A DNA stretch of 64,000 nucleotides, taken from contig NC_079381.1 in assembly GCF_021018895.1 (NCBI RefSeq), positions 10,611,001 through 10,675,000 on the forward strand, written 5' to 3'. Position 1 is the first letter of the stretch. Each line of letters begins with the position of its first letter. Below the pieces are notes generated by a model. It worked only from the letters and a program-made list of their open reading frames with translations, was not told the origin of the DNA and made no database searches. Origin of the DNA: Seriola aureovittata. Taxonomy: Eukaryota > Chordata > Actinopteri > Carangiformes > Carangidae. This document shows, piece by piece, positions 26,497 through 37,485 of the stretch. The position numbers and the translations under genes are program-made.

Positions 26497-26941
26497 GAAC
26501 AACACTGCAGAATCAATCTCTGAGGAAAATAAGTGCTGCTGTTATATTGACTTACTCTGCCAGAAACGGTGAAACAAGTAAAACAAAGAGTGAGATAAAA
26601 AGAAAGTCTAACAATGACCCATTAGCATCATAAATAATCCACAATGCACTGGTACGAGTGCTGACAGCCCCTAACACTGAATGAAAGAGTGACAGAGACC
26701 TCATCCGAAGAGTTAGACAAACAGGAAAAAACTCAGCGGCACTGAGCACTACAGCGAGGGCACAGCAGAGTCCACCCTTTGTGATGTGAATAGCAAATCA
26801 AGCCAATCCTTCAATATAATTTTACTGAACTCTCAAAGACAAAGAGCTGTTTTTTTTTTTTAACATAACTCTCTTGCGATGTGTCAGGGTCAGATTTTAC
26901 TTGTTTTCACAGAAAATTACCCAAAATCCTTTTTCCTTTCC

Positions 26942-26961
26942 TTTTTTTTTTTTTTTTTTTT
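26942..26961 (+). repeat. T20 homopolymer
   Basis: Twenty consecutive T bases in AT-rich intron sequence. Confidence 0.9.
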
Positions 26962-27914
26962 CAAATCTCTTTTTACATGAGAAACTTTCCGTTACCTGCC
27001 GAATTTTACAGTAAAGGAGGTTTTTCTATGTCAAGGGCAGTAAGGCGAGACAACAAGCTTCTGGCAACAGAAATTTAACAGACAAAAAAAAATGAAAGGC
27101 AGATTATGCAGACAATTTGCATTGATGAAGCTAAAAGCAATAATGTATAAATTTATCATTGATTTTTTCTTTTTTTTTTACCTTTCTTTATCCAGATTTG
27201 CAGAGCATTACAGGTCTACACCACCATGTGAAAAAGCAAAAACTAACAATCATGTAATTGTAAATTCTTATTAGGCAGGGTTAGTGCAGGTTAAAATAAG
27301 CACACTAGTATCCGCGTGCAGTAAAACCTCACAGTCAGTATGCTACGATTTCCTCGGAGCACAAGTCCCTACAGCCACCTGATTTACATGATAGCCAGAG
27401 GGCTAATTACATTAGCATGTAACTAGCAATGATTCATTCAACATGCATCGTTGTGTTGTCATATCTTACTTGTTCATAAATCCCCCCTCCCACACATTAT
27501 GCTCTCTAGTGTGGTTGAATGTTAATTGTGATTAAGTATGTTGATTGTGACAAAGTATTTTCCTACGCAGACTGAAGGAAAATATGGACACTGCGTCTGT
27601 GACGTTGTGTTTGTGAAGGCATGTTCAGGGATCCGACTTTTCACAGCGTCTTGGCAGTTCGAAGGCAGGAGGTCGTAATTCAATGACTGCAAACAGTCCA
27701 TACTCAAAAAGAAAAAAAATAGCACTATTGTGAGCAACGATATTCAAAACTGCTGCCAAGATTTCACCACAACTTTAACACAGTGAGGATCACACCCCGA
27801 CGCCCACGGCTAGAGGCCACGAGAGGATCTGCATCTCATTGGTTCTAATATTCAGCCACAGTTTTTGCCACATCAGGCTGAATTTGCCATATTCAGCCTG
27901 CTCCTCAATCAGTC

Positions 27915-27932
27915 TTTTTTTTTTTTTTTTTT
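27915..27932 (+). repeat. T18 homopolymer
   Basis: Eighteen consecutive T bases in intron sequence. Confidence 0.9.
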
Positions 27933-29369
27933 CACCATTGCAGCCCCTAAGGAATTGGTTGGAAAATCCTGCATCGCTAATGCAGAATAAATGTGAAGTG
28001 GCAAGACCCCCTCTACAAAAGCAAACACCGTAGACTTAAATTTAAAATGATCCAAAAAGCTTTCCAAAGCCAGAAGTTATAATGACTTGAAGGTGCGCAC
28101 ATATTCAAAACGATCATTTTGCTTAGACTCTACAGATCAGCGCTGTAAAAGTTAACACCGCCAAAGGTATGAGCAGGGGTAAAATTACTTTTTTCATTTA
28201 TCTAAATGTTCTGTTTGGCCTTCGCTCTGTAGACGTTATAACCAAACACATCAGCTGCCATTCCTTTCTGTGCAGAAGAAGAAAAGGCAAGTGAAATGGG
28301 GAAGGCAGCGGTGATTACATGGCAAATTTCCTCTGTTCCCACAACGTTATGGTGCGTTGAGAGATTATTGACTAAAAACAGGAAAGAAAAACATAAAAAA
28401 ATAGAAGGATGGGGGGGGGGGGTGAATTAAGGGAGGGGAGAAGTAAACCAAAAGAGAGATGAAAAGATGGAAGTATAAAAGTAAACCCCGGCAAGTGCGA
28501 TCAAATACAGTAGATACCTCTCAGACCGCAACGCACAAAGCCAAGAATCATGCACATCATGAGATTTAACAGTAGCAGGCAGCAAATAATGGAAAGGACA
28601 ACTTAATCTAATCCCTTGTCATCTGTGTGTATATGTGTGAGTAACAAGGAAAAGAAGAAGTGTCATTTCTGGTGGAGAGTTTAAACTCCAAGGGGAGATT
28701 AGCCAGTCACACTGAGTTGATCTTATTGTCCGGGATAAGAGGATGAGCATCATAGCCCTCTGGAGAATCTTCCTAACACTCCTACAGCTCACAGAAATCA
28801 ATAAGGGAATAGGAGGTGGTGTTTATGCATCGACTGATTGTGTAGTATTGTATTCACTGTCTTAAGTATGGCTTGTAACCGCCAGCTGGTCCATGAAAGC
28901 AGTTTAGTTGCCAGCAGTTAAAAAGGTGATGGCGGATCCTGAGTGGACGCCGTGTGGTCTCCGTATGCCTCGTCTGTCAAGCAATTCACTCATTTGAGAA
29001 ATGACATAGCCAGACGGAGTGGAAGAAAAACATTTCTTAAAATCTAATTTTGCCGAGACTTCGCTCACCTCCGAGCATTCTTTAAAATCTCAGTAAAGTG
29101 GGTCTGAATCTGAGGCAAACACTTGTTTTCAAAGGGTTTTAAGAGGCTGTATTTATTTCTGTTTTCTTTAAAAGCATCTTTCTCTGATACAAACCAGTTG
29201 TAGTAATCTCTACCTGCAATTTATAATCAGTGTCTTTTCAAATGTGTGTGCACCTTAGCAGCACATCAGTGAAACCATACAAGGGAAACTATTTTTTGTG
29301 AACTGTAAACATTTCCTCTCCACTGTTGCCAAGTGCTTATTGTGGTTTCTTTATATAAAATTGTACGGT

Positions 29370-29425
29370 CTGGACCTCACTCTGTAAAGTGCCTTGAGAT
29401 TGACAGATAAAACTGAGTCGAATTG
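29370..29425 (+). mobile_element. LINE/SINE 3'-end remnant
   Basis: A short stretch with CTCTGTAAAGTGCCTTGAGA followed by a GAATTGAAT-type tail resembles the 3' end shared by several fish LINEs and the SINEs that use them. Nothing upstream is recognisable, so this is a fragment only. Confidence 0.45.
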
Positions 29426-29624
29426 AATCCCTGATCCTAAGAAATCTTTTCATCTACTGCTAAATAGCGATGCCCCGTGCATTTTGGAGAAAATGTAATT
29501 GCTGTGTGGATTACGTTCATTGGCGTTCATTAAGGAAGTGTGGCCCTCTTATACTGACGATCTACAGAGTATAGGCTGATTGGTTAGGCACAAAGCACAG
29601 ACGGTTTAGGCACATAAGCACTTA

Positions 29625-29720
29625 AGGTCCCATATTTTACACTTTTTATTTTAAGTGTTGATGTCCAAGATATATTTATGGTTGTAAGAACCAAAAAACA
29701 TCTCAGTGCAGTTTTACTTA
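29625..29720 (+). repeat. Teleost repeat fragment (GGTCCCATATTTTACACTTT type)
   Basis: GGTCCCATATTTTACACTTT, TTTTAAGTGTTGATGTCC and ACATCTCAGTGCAGTTTTAC are in the order I remember from a dispersed fish element. The fragment abuts the possible repeat copy at 29725. Confidence 0.4.
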
Positions 29721-29724
29721 GTAC

Positions 29725-29850
29725 GGTGACATGGTCACCTTGGCGATGCTAACATAATGATGTTCAGCAGCTGATATTTACCGGATTCTAGCGCAGCATA
29801 AAAATGTTATTCACGTTGCCACTAGCAGATATATGAAAAGTATCGACAGT
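29725..29850 (-). repeat. Possible percomorph interspersed repeat, copy 4
   Basis: Read on the minus strand there are GGTAAATATCAGCTGCTGAA and CATCATTATGTTAGCAT, resembling the AGCATG-rich central part of the family at 10580-11192. It is short and diverged, so the call is weak. Confidence 0.35.
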
Positions 29851-30004
29851 GAAAGGTATCTGAACAAAAAATGCAGACTTCATTACGTTCAGTTATTTTT
29901 ACAAGGCAGGATTGTTTGTGAAATGTGTCAGCGTTCGACGGGTAAACTTTTTACCCTTTATGTTTGAGTTTTACATTTTGATGAGATGGTTGAACCATTT
30001 CCTG

Positions 30005-30007
<3 letters not shown>

Positions 30008-30065
<58 letters not shown>

Positions 30066-30074
30066 GTGTGTGTG

Positions 30075-30146
<72 letters not shown>

Positions 30147-30152
30147 GTGTGT
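30008..30152 (+). repeat. (TG)n microsatellite, 145 bp, with two TTG interruptions
   Basis: The TG array has GTTGTG interruptions near 30063 and 30075 and one GC step near 30141. It creates artefactual Cys-Val and Thr-His frames. It is followed by a T run. Confidence 0.97.
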
Positions 30153-30671
30153 TTTTTTTCTCTTTCAAAATCAATTTACATACATTTCCTGGCACCCTGT
30201 TGCTATGTGATAAGCAGGGGATTTCAGACACAGTATGCTGACGGAAAGAATTGGCAATTTTTTCACACTTCTTTTCTGAAAATTGTTGTTGTGACAGTGT
30301 GAGGAATTTAAATGACATAAAATTCTAACTGATGATGTTGGTCACATGGTTAAAAAAAAAAAAAAAAAAAGTGTTGCTGCTTTGACATCGCCTATCTGGT
30401 CATGATGTGACTTTGATTCAACTCGTAAAAGATGAGCTCACCATAGAGTCTTTGCACCATGTTTATATCTCCAATTTCCCGGTAGATGTGAGATGTGCTT
30501 CCTCGGCTGCTTTTTCAGCTCTGATTGGCTTTTGCTACAATGTGGTACAGAGTGGCAACACTGCCTTTGGATTGGTTGATGCATGAAGCCACATCTGTTT
30601 CATGCAGGAAGCCTGAATCCTCTCATTTCACACACCGTTTGAGAGGAATATAGAAAAATGTGGCACAGAGG

Positions 30672-30850
30672 AAAAAAAAAAAAAAAAACCAGCAGGCAGT
30701 TGAGAAAGGCAAGATGGGTTAAGAAAGGAGAGAGGAATGGTGAGGAAGAGAGGGGAGAGAACGGGACAGGGAAGAGGGAGAGGAGGAGAGGAGAGGGGAA
30801 GAACAAGAGGTCAGGGGAGGAATGAGACAGCAAGAGAACAAAACAGAGGG
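30672..30850 (+). repeat. Polypurine (GA/GGA-rich) tract
   Basis: A 17-base A run followed, after about 40 bp, by roughly 120 bp that is nearly all A and G, with many GAGG, GGAGA and GGGAGAG words. It is low-complexity sequence, and the long opposite-strand frames here (Leu/Ser/Phe-rich) are artefacts of it. It might form triplex DNA. Confidence 0.85.
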
Positions 30851-31678
30851 GGGTTATTTCAGAAAATATTGAAGGAGAGGCGACCAAAAAAGGCAATTTG
30901 GGAGAAATGCAATATTTCTCCTTCAGTTTTCTCACCCTCTGCCCCCCAACCCTTTTGCACTCTGCAGGCCCACTGTGAAAGCAAACTAATCTGTACAGGC
31001 AGGGACAGGCCTGGTGTCGAGGGTTTGATAGATCCTGGGGGAAATCTCCCGCATACATAAATTGGTTATTCTACGTTTCATCTGCCTCTTGACATGGTTT
31101 CATTTTATGATCTCTTTCATTATCTGTCTGTCATGTGTCAATGTTTATCGCTCCATAAACACATCCATCCCACAGAGATGAAACGGGCATCGCCACCCCC
31201 ACCCCCAGACAGCACAAGGTTAGGATTATAGTGTTTTATGAGCGGCGTACATTTATTACTATATGACCGATGAGGCTCAGTGAGCTGTCTTTGGGGAAGA
31301 ATTTGGCATTTCAGCCATTTCACCATGAATAAATCGTGATCAGTCGCACATGATGTTTGAGCCATCCAAGCACTTTGTTTTATTAAGTGACCCTTTTCTT
31401 TCTCTGTCACTCTTCTCCTGCTCATTCACACTCCCAACCCCCACAGGGGCCTTCAATGGCCCTGGAGCCTGTAACAGCCTTCCCCAAACTACATCACGTT
31501 CTGTTGCATCGAGCAGGGTCCGCCGCTCACTGGTGAAGTGGAGGACGAGTGTCGGGGGCGGTGGGGTGGGCTCTGCTAGTTTCAATACGATCTCATTAGC
31601 ATCATCGTAGAGAAGAGACAGATATTAGACTTCAGATAGTGAAACTCATTAGAGGGGAGCCTGGACTCCCTTGAGATG

Positions 31679-31680
<2 letters not shown>

Positions 31681-31712
<32 letters not shown>
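31681..31712 (+). repeat. (CA)n microsatellite
   Basis: A perfect CA array of 16 units. Confidence 0.95.
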
Positions 31713-31716
<4 letters not shown>

Positions 31717-32164
31717 ATGGTTTCTGCTACACCAACTCCTAATTTATTAATCATAATATTCTAATGACCCTGGACTACGCCAGGCTAAATGACCTCATTA
31801 CACACTCATTCGGGGGTTAGCTTCTTCTAAACCAGTAGAGTCAGAGGTAGTCTTTACTGTTGATGTGACCTTTACACTGCTACACTGTAGTAAGCGGCAG
31901 ATGGAGATCCTGTTGACACCAGGTTTTATGCATTGGAGATATTATCCGATTCCCCTTGAGGTCTTGCAACCAATTAGAATCAAAATGTGATTCTGTTTGG
32001 AGAGACGTGGAGACTCACTCCCAATACAGAAAGCATGCTGCCGCACAGCTGGAGAGTAAGTGAACTACAAATAATTAAAACAGCTGCAAAAGCAAATCAT
32101 CTGGACACTCAGAGAGCAAGAAAGAACAGTAATTACCCAACCGTTTTCTCTGCACAGTGAGGAT

Positions 32165-32450
32165 TCCAGTAAAGGAATAGTTCAACATTTTGGGGAACTA
32201 TATTCTTATATGTTTTCTTTCCAAGTCGGAGGTCAAGAAGATCAATACCACGCACATGACTGTGAATATGAAGTGTCAGCTTAGCTCAGTGTAAAGACTG
32301 GAATCCTGGGGCTAATCTGGCTCTGTCAACAAGTTGTGGTTTTACTGGAAGTTACATGCAAACAAATAATTCCGGCATATGACTCCCCAGAAAACAAAAA
32401 AAAAAAACACTTCCTAAAATGTCAAACTGTTCCTATAACGTTGCTTTGTT
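32165..32450 (+). repeat. Percomorph interspersed repeat (GGAATAGTTCAACATTTTGG family)
   Basis: The repeat starts AAAGGAATAGTTCAACATTT. It contains TCAGCTTAGCTCAGTGTAAA and GACTGGAATCC, then CAAGTTGTGGTTTTACTGG, and closes with a partly inverted TGTCAAACTGTTCCTAT. It is a diverged, internally deleted copy of a family abundant in spiny-rayed fish. The inverted ends suggest a non-autonomous DNA transposon. Confidence 0.6.
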
Positions 32451-35400
32451 GAATAAATTTGGGGGAAAAAAACAAAACTCTACAACCAGAAGAAAATTCC
32501 TTGAAATGAAGTGTGCAACCTGCAGTGTGCGGGACTCCTGGTTCCCTTCCCATATTTAGACGTGCAAATGACTGCTAATTAAGATTTCATACTTTTTTTT
32601 TTGTTGAAAAATTTGCCTAACACAGGAGAGATCAAAGCAGAAGGTGGATCTTTATGTGAAGACAGATGGCCGGCAGGAGTTTCTCATTCTACCCATGGCC
32701 ACACCTGCTTTGTTGAATTACTGCTGGGCTCACATGTCAGGATTCAATTATGGCCGAGGCAGCTGTGCATACTGTTGTCCATACAATTTCTCCCATCTGT
32801 TAAAATGTTCCTGTTGCCAACAGCTCTGCGTCAAAAAAGTCCACTTGATAAAGGAGGTTTTTAAACAACAACAGAAAATTGATTATTCCTTTTTTTTTTT
32901 TTTTTGAAAGGTAAAATACCAAACATTTACAGATCTGATGAACTGCCAGCAGCTGACCTTGGATAAAACACACTACAGCAAGTATTCCAGCTGCTGATAA
33001 ACTAACAGCAACAAAGTGCCACTTACATAAAATGTGAAAAATCTCTTTAGGCAGTGTTTGTATGCATCCTAACACATCCGCCTTGGAATGCAGTTTCACA
33101 GTCAAAACTCACACACGCACACACACACGTGAAACAAACAATCTTAGCCACAGCACATCAAACAAACAAACTCGCATTGGCATGAAAATCCACCACGGAT
33201 AATCTGACCACACAAAAAAGTGCAGTCACGGCCAACATGTTTATTTACAGCACGTCCTCACACTGGCGGAGAAGACAGGTCGGACATGTTGGTTTTTAAG
33301 GAAATCCCATTGTTTTCTGGCTCCCATAATGGACAACAATATATCCACAATGGAGCTGATTGAGGGATTAATCTTCGAGCATACACCCTGGCCTTCTCCT
33401 CCTATTGCTGGACTCGCTGTTGATTCACTGTGTTCAAACAGATTCAGGTCTCCGATATATCATTGTTGTCAGCGCTAACCAAATCACCGCTCTGCATGAA
33501 AGGAACCCCCTCGGGTCTCCAAAAGAGACACTAGACTTTTCTTTCGCTACTTTTCTCAGAGCCAAATATCCACGGCGGTGTTAAGAGTGAAAAGAGAAAA
33601 GAAAAATATAGCTCCATGTTTAACAAGGCTTTTGTGTTTCTTAGCTCCTCTTTTATTTTCCTGTTTTCGAATAAGAAAAAAAAATCTCATTCTTGTCATT
33701 TTTTTTTTTTTGTTACTGTTACGTCGCTTCATCCCACTCAAAGCCCCTTTGTTGCTACAAGGGTGTTTTTGAAATGTATCTTACAGAATTGAAAGTGTGT
33801 ACGTATTTTCCTCTGAGTGTATTCTTTTACCTTGTTCTGTTTGCGCTTTCACACCCAACAATAGGACTGACAAATGGAGACACCCTCAAAAGCTTCCCTC
33901 AAAATGACATGACCGATTTTCCACCTCGTTTCACCACAACAAACCTGCTATGATACCGCGGCATTGTCGCCGTGCTGCTTTTGTAGTGGCACAGTCAGTT
34001 CTGTGATCCCAGCAGACGCTCTGCTTTTATATTGTAGCCCTTCTAACCCCATTTCCGCTCTGTTTTGTTTTTTGGGGTTTTTTGTCTCTGTGTTCACCTC
34101 TCGCTCTCATCCCCACCCATGAGGCAGGGCAGGAGAAGTGATGGTTGCCAGTGAGTGTATTGAATTGTATGGTAATTGTGCTGAGAAAAGGGCACACGGT
34201 GCAGATGTGCTTCTAATGAGACATGGAGGAAGCGCGCTGACCTCTCCAACCGGTGGGCTGAGGACATTTATCATCCCCAACACACACTGGTTGAAGGGGT
34301 GGGGGTGAAAGAGGGTACACCACCCTCTATTGGAGGCAACACAACACTGCAGGTGAGGGAGGAATGGAGAGAATAAGCGCGAGACAAGACAAGAAAAAGA
34401 CACAACAATGAAGGCAACAAAGAAAAAGCACAGAAGGAGAATTGTATTGCAGTGTTCAGCACTAAAGCCCTGATTGTTTGCAGCTTCATTGTAAAGCAGA
34501 ACTGTCTGCTCCAGATAATTGATCTGGCTATATTTTGTACACCATAAGCGTAAACCACATAATCACTGCAGTCACTACCCCTGAGCCCAGCATGTTGTCA
34601 GCCAGTCAAGGATGTCCCACTGCGGCTCTGCAGCACTCCCAATTTCTGTCTGAGAAAGAAACACAACAGGAAAAGAAAGTGATGGATGAATTTGAGCTCC
34701 AGTCAATGACTGATCCTCACAGTCCACACCCACAAACCCAGAAACTATGGATTTTCAACCAATCACTTAATGTGGGTAACCACATATAACTACAATCTGC
34801 AGTACGGGTGGTGTTAGTTGTTTGCTCTCAGCAGTTTATTTCCTCTGTTTTGCTTTTGATGTTTAACTTTGATTAAAAGGAAATAGATTTCAAAGAGCAA
34901 AAATTAGCCTAGAAAGTGCTAAACTGCGCCCTACATAAAAACATGATTCAAAAACTGCCAACAAAGTGCTTTTAATGTAATAGTTCATATTGTTTTTTGG
35001 TTGTTTCATCACAACTGATTTTGTAGGAATATTTTTGTGAATCCCTTAGCAGGTTAGCAACTTCTCAATCCTGAAAAACAGGTCACAAATATTTCATTTT
35101 TGACACTTGTTGGGGACTATTTTCAGACGTGGATTAATACACGTTGTTCTCCAGGGAGTATTTACAGCAGCAGAGCAGCGTACACGTACAGTGGCATTGA
35201 GTGAATATGAACTGCAGTGCCCATGTTCGTCAGAATGAAGGAACATGTTATCCGGCGCACCAGTGTGACTCACTTATGTGTTTTTAAATAGGTGTCCAAC
35301 AACAGTGGACAGGAATAAGCTACACCTGAGTAAATCCATTTGGTGATTTCATGGGATTTGTTGATGAAAACCAAATTCTACACTTTCACCACCTTTATCC

Positions 35401-36341
35401 TTTAGTCTTAAGTTGAAAAATATACCAGTGTGAAAAAACAGTGTTGGTTTGAAAGAAGTGCTATACATGTGTTTTGGATAAAAAATTGTGAGAAAGTCAC
35501 AGGAACATTTTCAACAGTGTGAACAATATCACAAAGAACCACCACCAACTCGGCTGTGCTGCACCTCCGCATACCTGTATTATTCCCTTGCTTTCAACAA
35601 CAGATTTTTATCTCAACAGCACTCACTGTGTGGCCACATTCACATCAATATTCACATGTGATCATCCTGAGCCAAAGCTTCTCAGTGGTAATTTGGAAAC
35701 ATATTTAGTATAATTCAGAACATTACCCACTGAAACTGGAAAGCTTTTCCGCCCGACCCAGAATTGCTATTCAAGCTGTTTTCATCCACACTAATTTCCA
35801 GCTTCCATAACGGTTCTTTCTTACACTTCTCTACCGGAGTGGAGCCTTAAATCTGCACTTTGAAGTGAGGCTAGTGTCTGAAGTGCAAACACATAAGAGG
35901 GAGATGGGGGAGTTTTAAATGCTGGCTTGGCCAAAATATGCTCAAGGAAAACCTTGGATCTTACCCCCAGCTACCCCTTCCTCATGCTCAAATTGGGCTC
36001 TCTCCAGCGTTGTTTTAATTGTGTGACCACCAAACAACAAACATACTGCTCAAGACAGAAATATAAAAGAAGGATGGTATACTTTAAAAAGAACTTCATA
36101 CTACAGATTTCTCCTTTTGTTGTTCAAACATATGGCCTCCATACTGCCTCATAAATTGCTTTAAAGTTGTGTTTTTGCCAACATCTGAAGAATGGTGCTA
36201 CGCTACATGTTATGTTTAGCTCTGCGGGCCACTTGTAGATCCCCGAGTGTGAATTGTATTTTTCAAGACAGCATGTGTATATGTATGTGTGTCTTGTGTT
36301 GTTGAAGAAGGTGTTGCATCGCCTTTTGACTGTGACAAAGA

Positions 36342-36346
<5 letters not shown>

Positions 36347-36391
<45 letters not shown>
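36347..36391 (+). repeat. (AG)n microsatellite
   Basis: A perfect AG array of about 45 bp, roughly 900 bp upstream of exon B. Confidence 0.95.
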
Positions 36392-36825
36392 CAGCGGCTT
36401 GATCAAACCTAGCACTCAGCAAATCAAATAAGTTTGGAGGATTTTATTTTGCATTCATTGTTTTTCTGCTTTGTTTGCATCTCCATCAGCTGAGAGAAAA
36501 TTATTTGCTTGGCCCTGGCAATCTCTGCAAGAGGGGCTCCATATTGCAAGAGGAAAAATAAATTGCTTTTTTGCGCCAGCATCATGGTTCTGTGTGGATG
36601 TGAGAATGAATTTCAATAGTGCTGCGATTAGTTTCATATCAGATTCTGAGATGAGGGATGCGTTGCTTTAATTTTTATGGGGGGAAAAAATAGCATATCC
36701 ATATAGAGCATCTGCATGTAATACTGCAGAACCATTACAACTTCCTATTAACTATTAACTATTTGTCTAACATGTTTTCTCTTACACCTGATGAAAATGT
36801 ACAATTAATTTCTCAGTCTGTTTTT

Positions 36826-37295
36826 CAGTCCCTTTTTCCCTCCCAACACCAAACACTCCTGTTAATGGATGATAAAGACCAATTTCCCTTATGTTTTTCC
36901 CCCCGTCGCTTTCTCTCCATCTCCTATAATCCACTTCTTCCTCCTTGTTTCTGCTCTATTTTTCCTCATTCCTTTTCCACCTTCTCTCACTCATGTTCTC
37001 ATGTTTCTTTCTCTTTATTCATAGTCTCCCTGTTTTTATCGTCTTCCATTTCTTGTCCTTTCCTGTAGTGTTCACATTTTTCCATGGTTTTAGTTTTGCC
37101 TCTTCCGTTTCTTTCCTTTACCTCATCTATTTCGCTGCTACTTTCTCATCCCTTATACACTTTATCCCCCCCACCTTATTCGGTCTTATCCTTTCGCTTG
37201 TGCCTCTCTGATTGCTACCTACCTATCATTCTCCACCATCCTCTTTTATCTAAATCCACTCCTGACACACATCTTCTCCCTCTCTCCCGTTGCAG
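36826..37295 (+). promoter_or_regulatory. Extended polypyrimidine region and splice acceptor of exon B
   Basis: About 470 bp before exon B are dominated by C and T, far beyond the usual 20-40 nt acceptor tract. From 37094 to 37293 there is no AG dinucleotide at all; the last upstream AG is at 37092-37093. A branch-point-like CTGAC lies at 37262-37266, about 30 nt from the acceptor, and further candidates occur upstream. The Leu/Phe/Ser-rich frames across the region are composition artefacts. A role in PTB-type splicing control is possible but inferred. Confidence 0.55.
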
Positions 37296-37485
37296 AGTGG
37301 AGGCGGCGGGCTACCAGCGAGTCCTGCAGGTGGACCTGGAGGTGAACGGGCTGATGGTGACTCAGGGGGGCAGGGAGGTGACGTGGCAGGTCGAGTATCC
37401 GCTCACCCGCACCCTGACCAGCGAGGTGCAGACCCGCATTCGCCTGGCACCGCAAGACTTGGGTGGCATTGTGCCGCTAGCCATG
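37296..37485 (+). CDS. tmem132c/d-like: TMEM132-family gene, internal exon B
   Basis: This 190-nt exon starts after tgcag (AG at 37294-37295) and ends at ATG|GTGAGA (donor GT at 37486). Its first base completes an Arg codon (AG+A) left open by exon A, and 63 codons follow, ending in phase 0. A second AG directly after the chosen acceptor would shift the frame, which settles the start. Family-typical motifs in order are YQRVLQVDLEV, VTWQVEYP and DLGGIVPLAM. The exon is much more GC-rich than its surroundings and follows a very long pyrimidine tract. It belongs to the extracellular part of the protein. No stop or frameshift is present, so it looks functional. I am very confident of the family; the exact paralogue (C, D or B) needs a phylogeny. 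Confidence 0.93.

Larger units (their letters stand above)
14097..37295 (+). other. Intron A-B of the TMEM132 gene, 23.2 kb
   Basis: The intron is bounded by GTACGT and TGCAG. It has no recognisable exon. It holds repeat fragments at 19230-19425, 21217-21380, 21540-22050, 29625-29720, 29370-29425 and 32165-32450. It also holds the main microsatellites: (GT)n at 23903 and 30008, (GA)n at 26200 and 36347, (CA)n at 31681, plus many A, T and G runs. A purine-only-biased stretch lies at 30672-30850 and a pyrimidine-biased stretch at 36826-37295. A 151-codon open frame at 20240-20695 has no recognisable motif and is probably chance. A block near 24560-24830 looks like non-repetitive, possibly conserved AT-rich DNA. 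Confidence 0.8.

Noticed and set aside
29912..30318. Cys-Val and Thr-His repeat proteins
   Set aside because: Direct translations of the (TG)n microsatellite.
30600..31060. 152-codon minus and 107-codon plus frames
   Set aside because: Produced by the purine-rich tract at 30672-30850; composition explains the missing stops.
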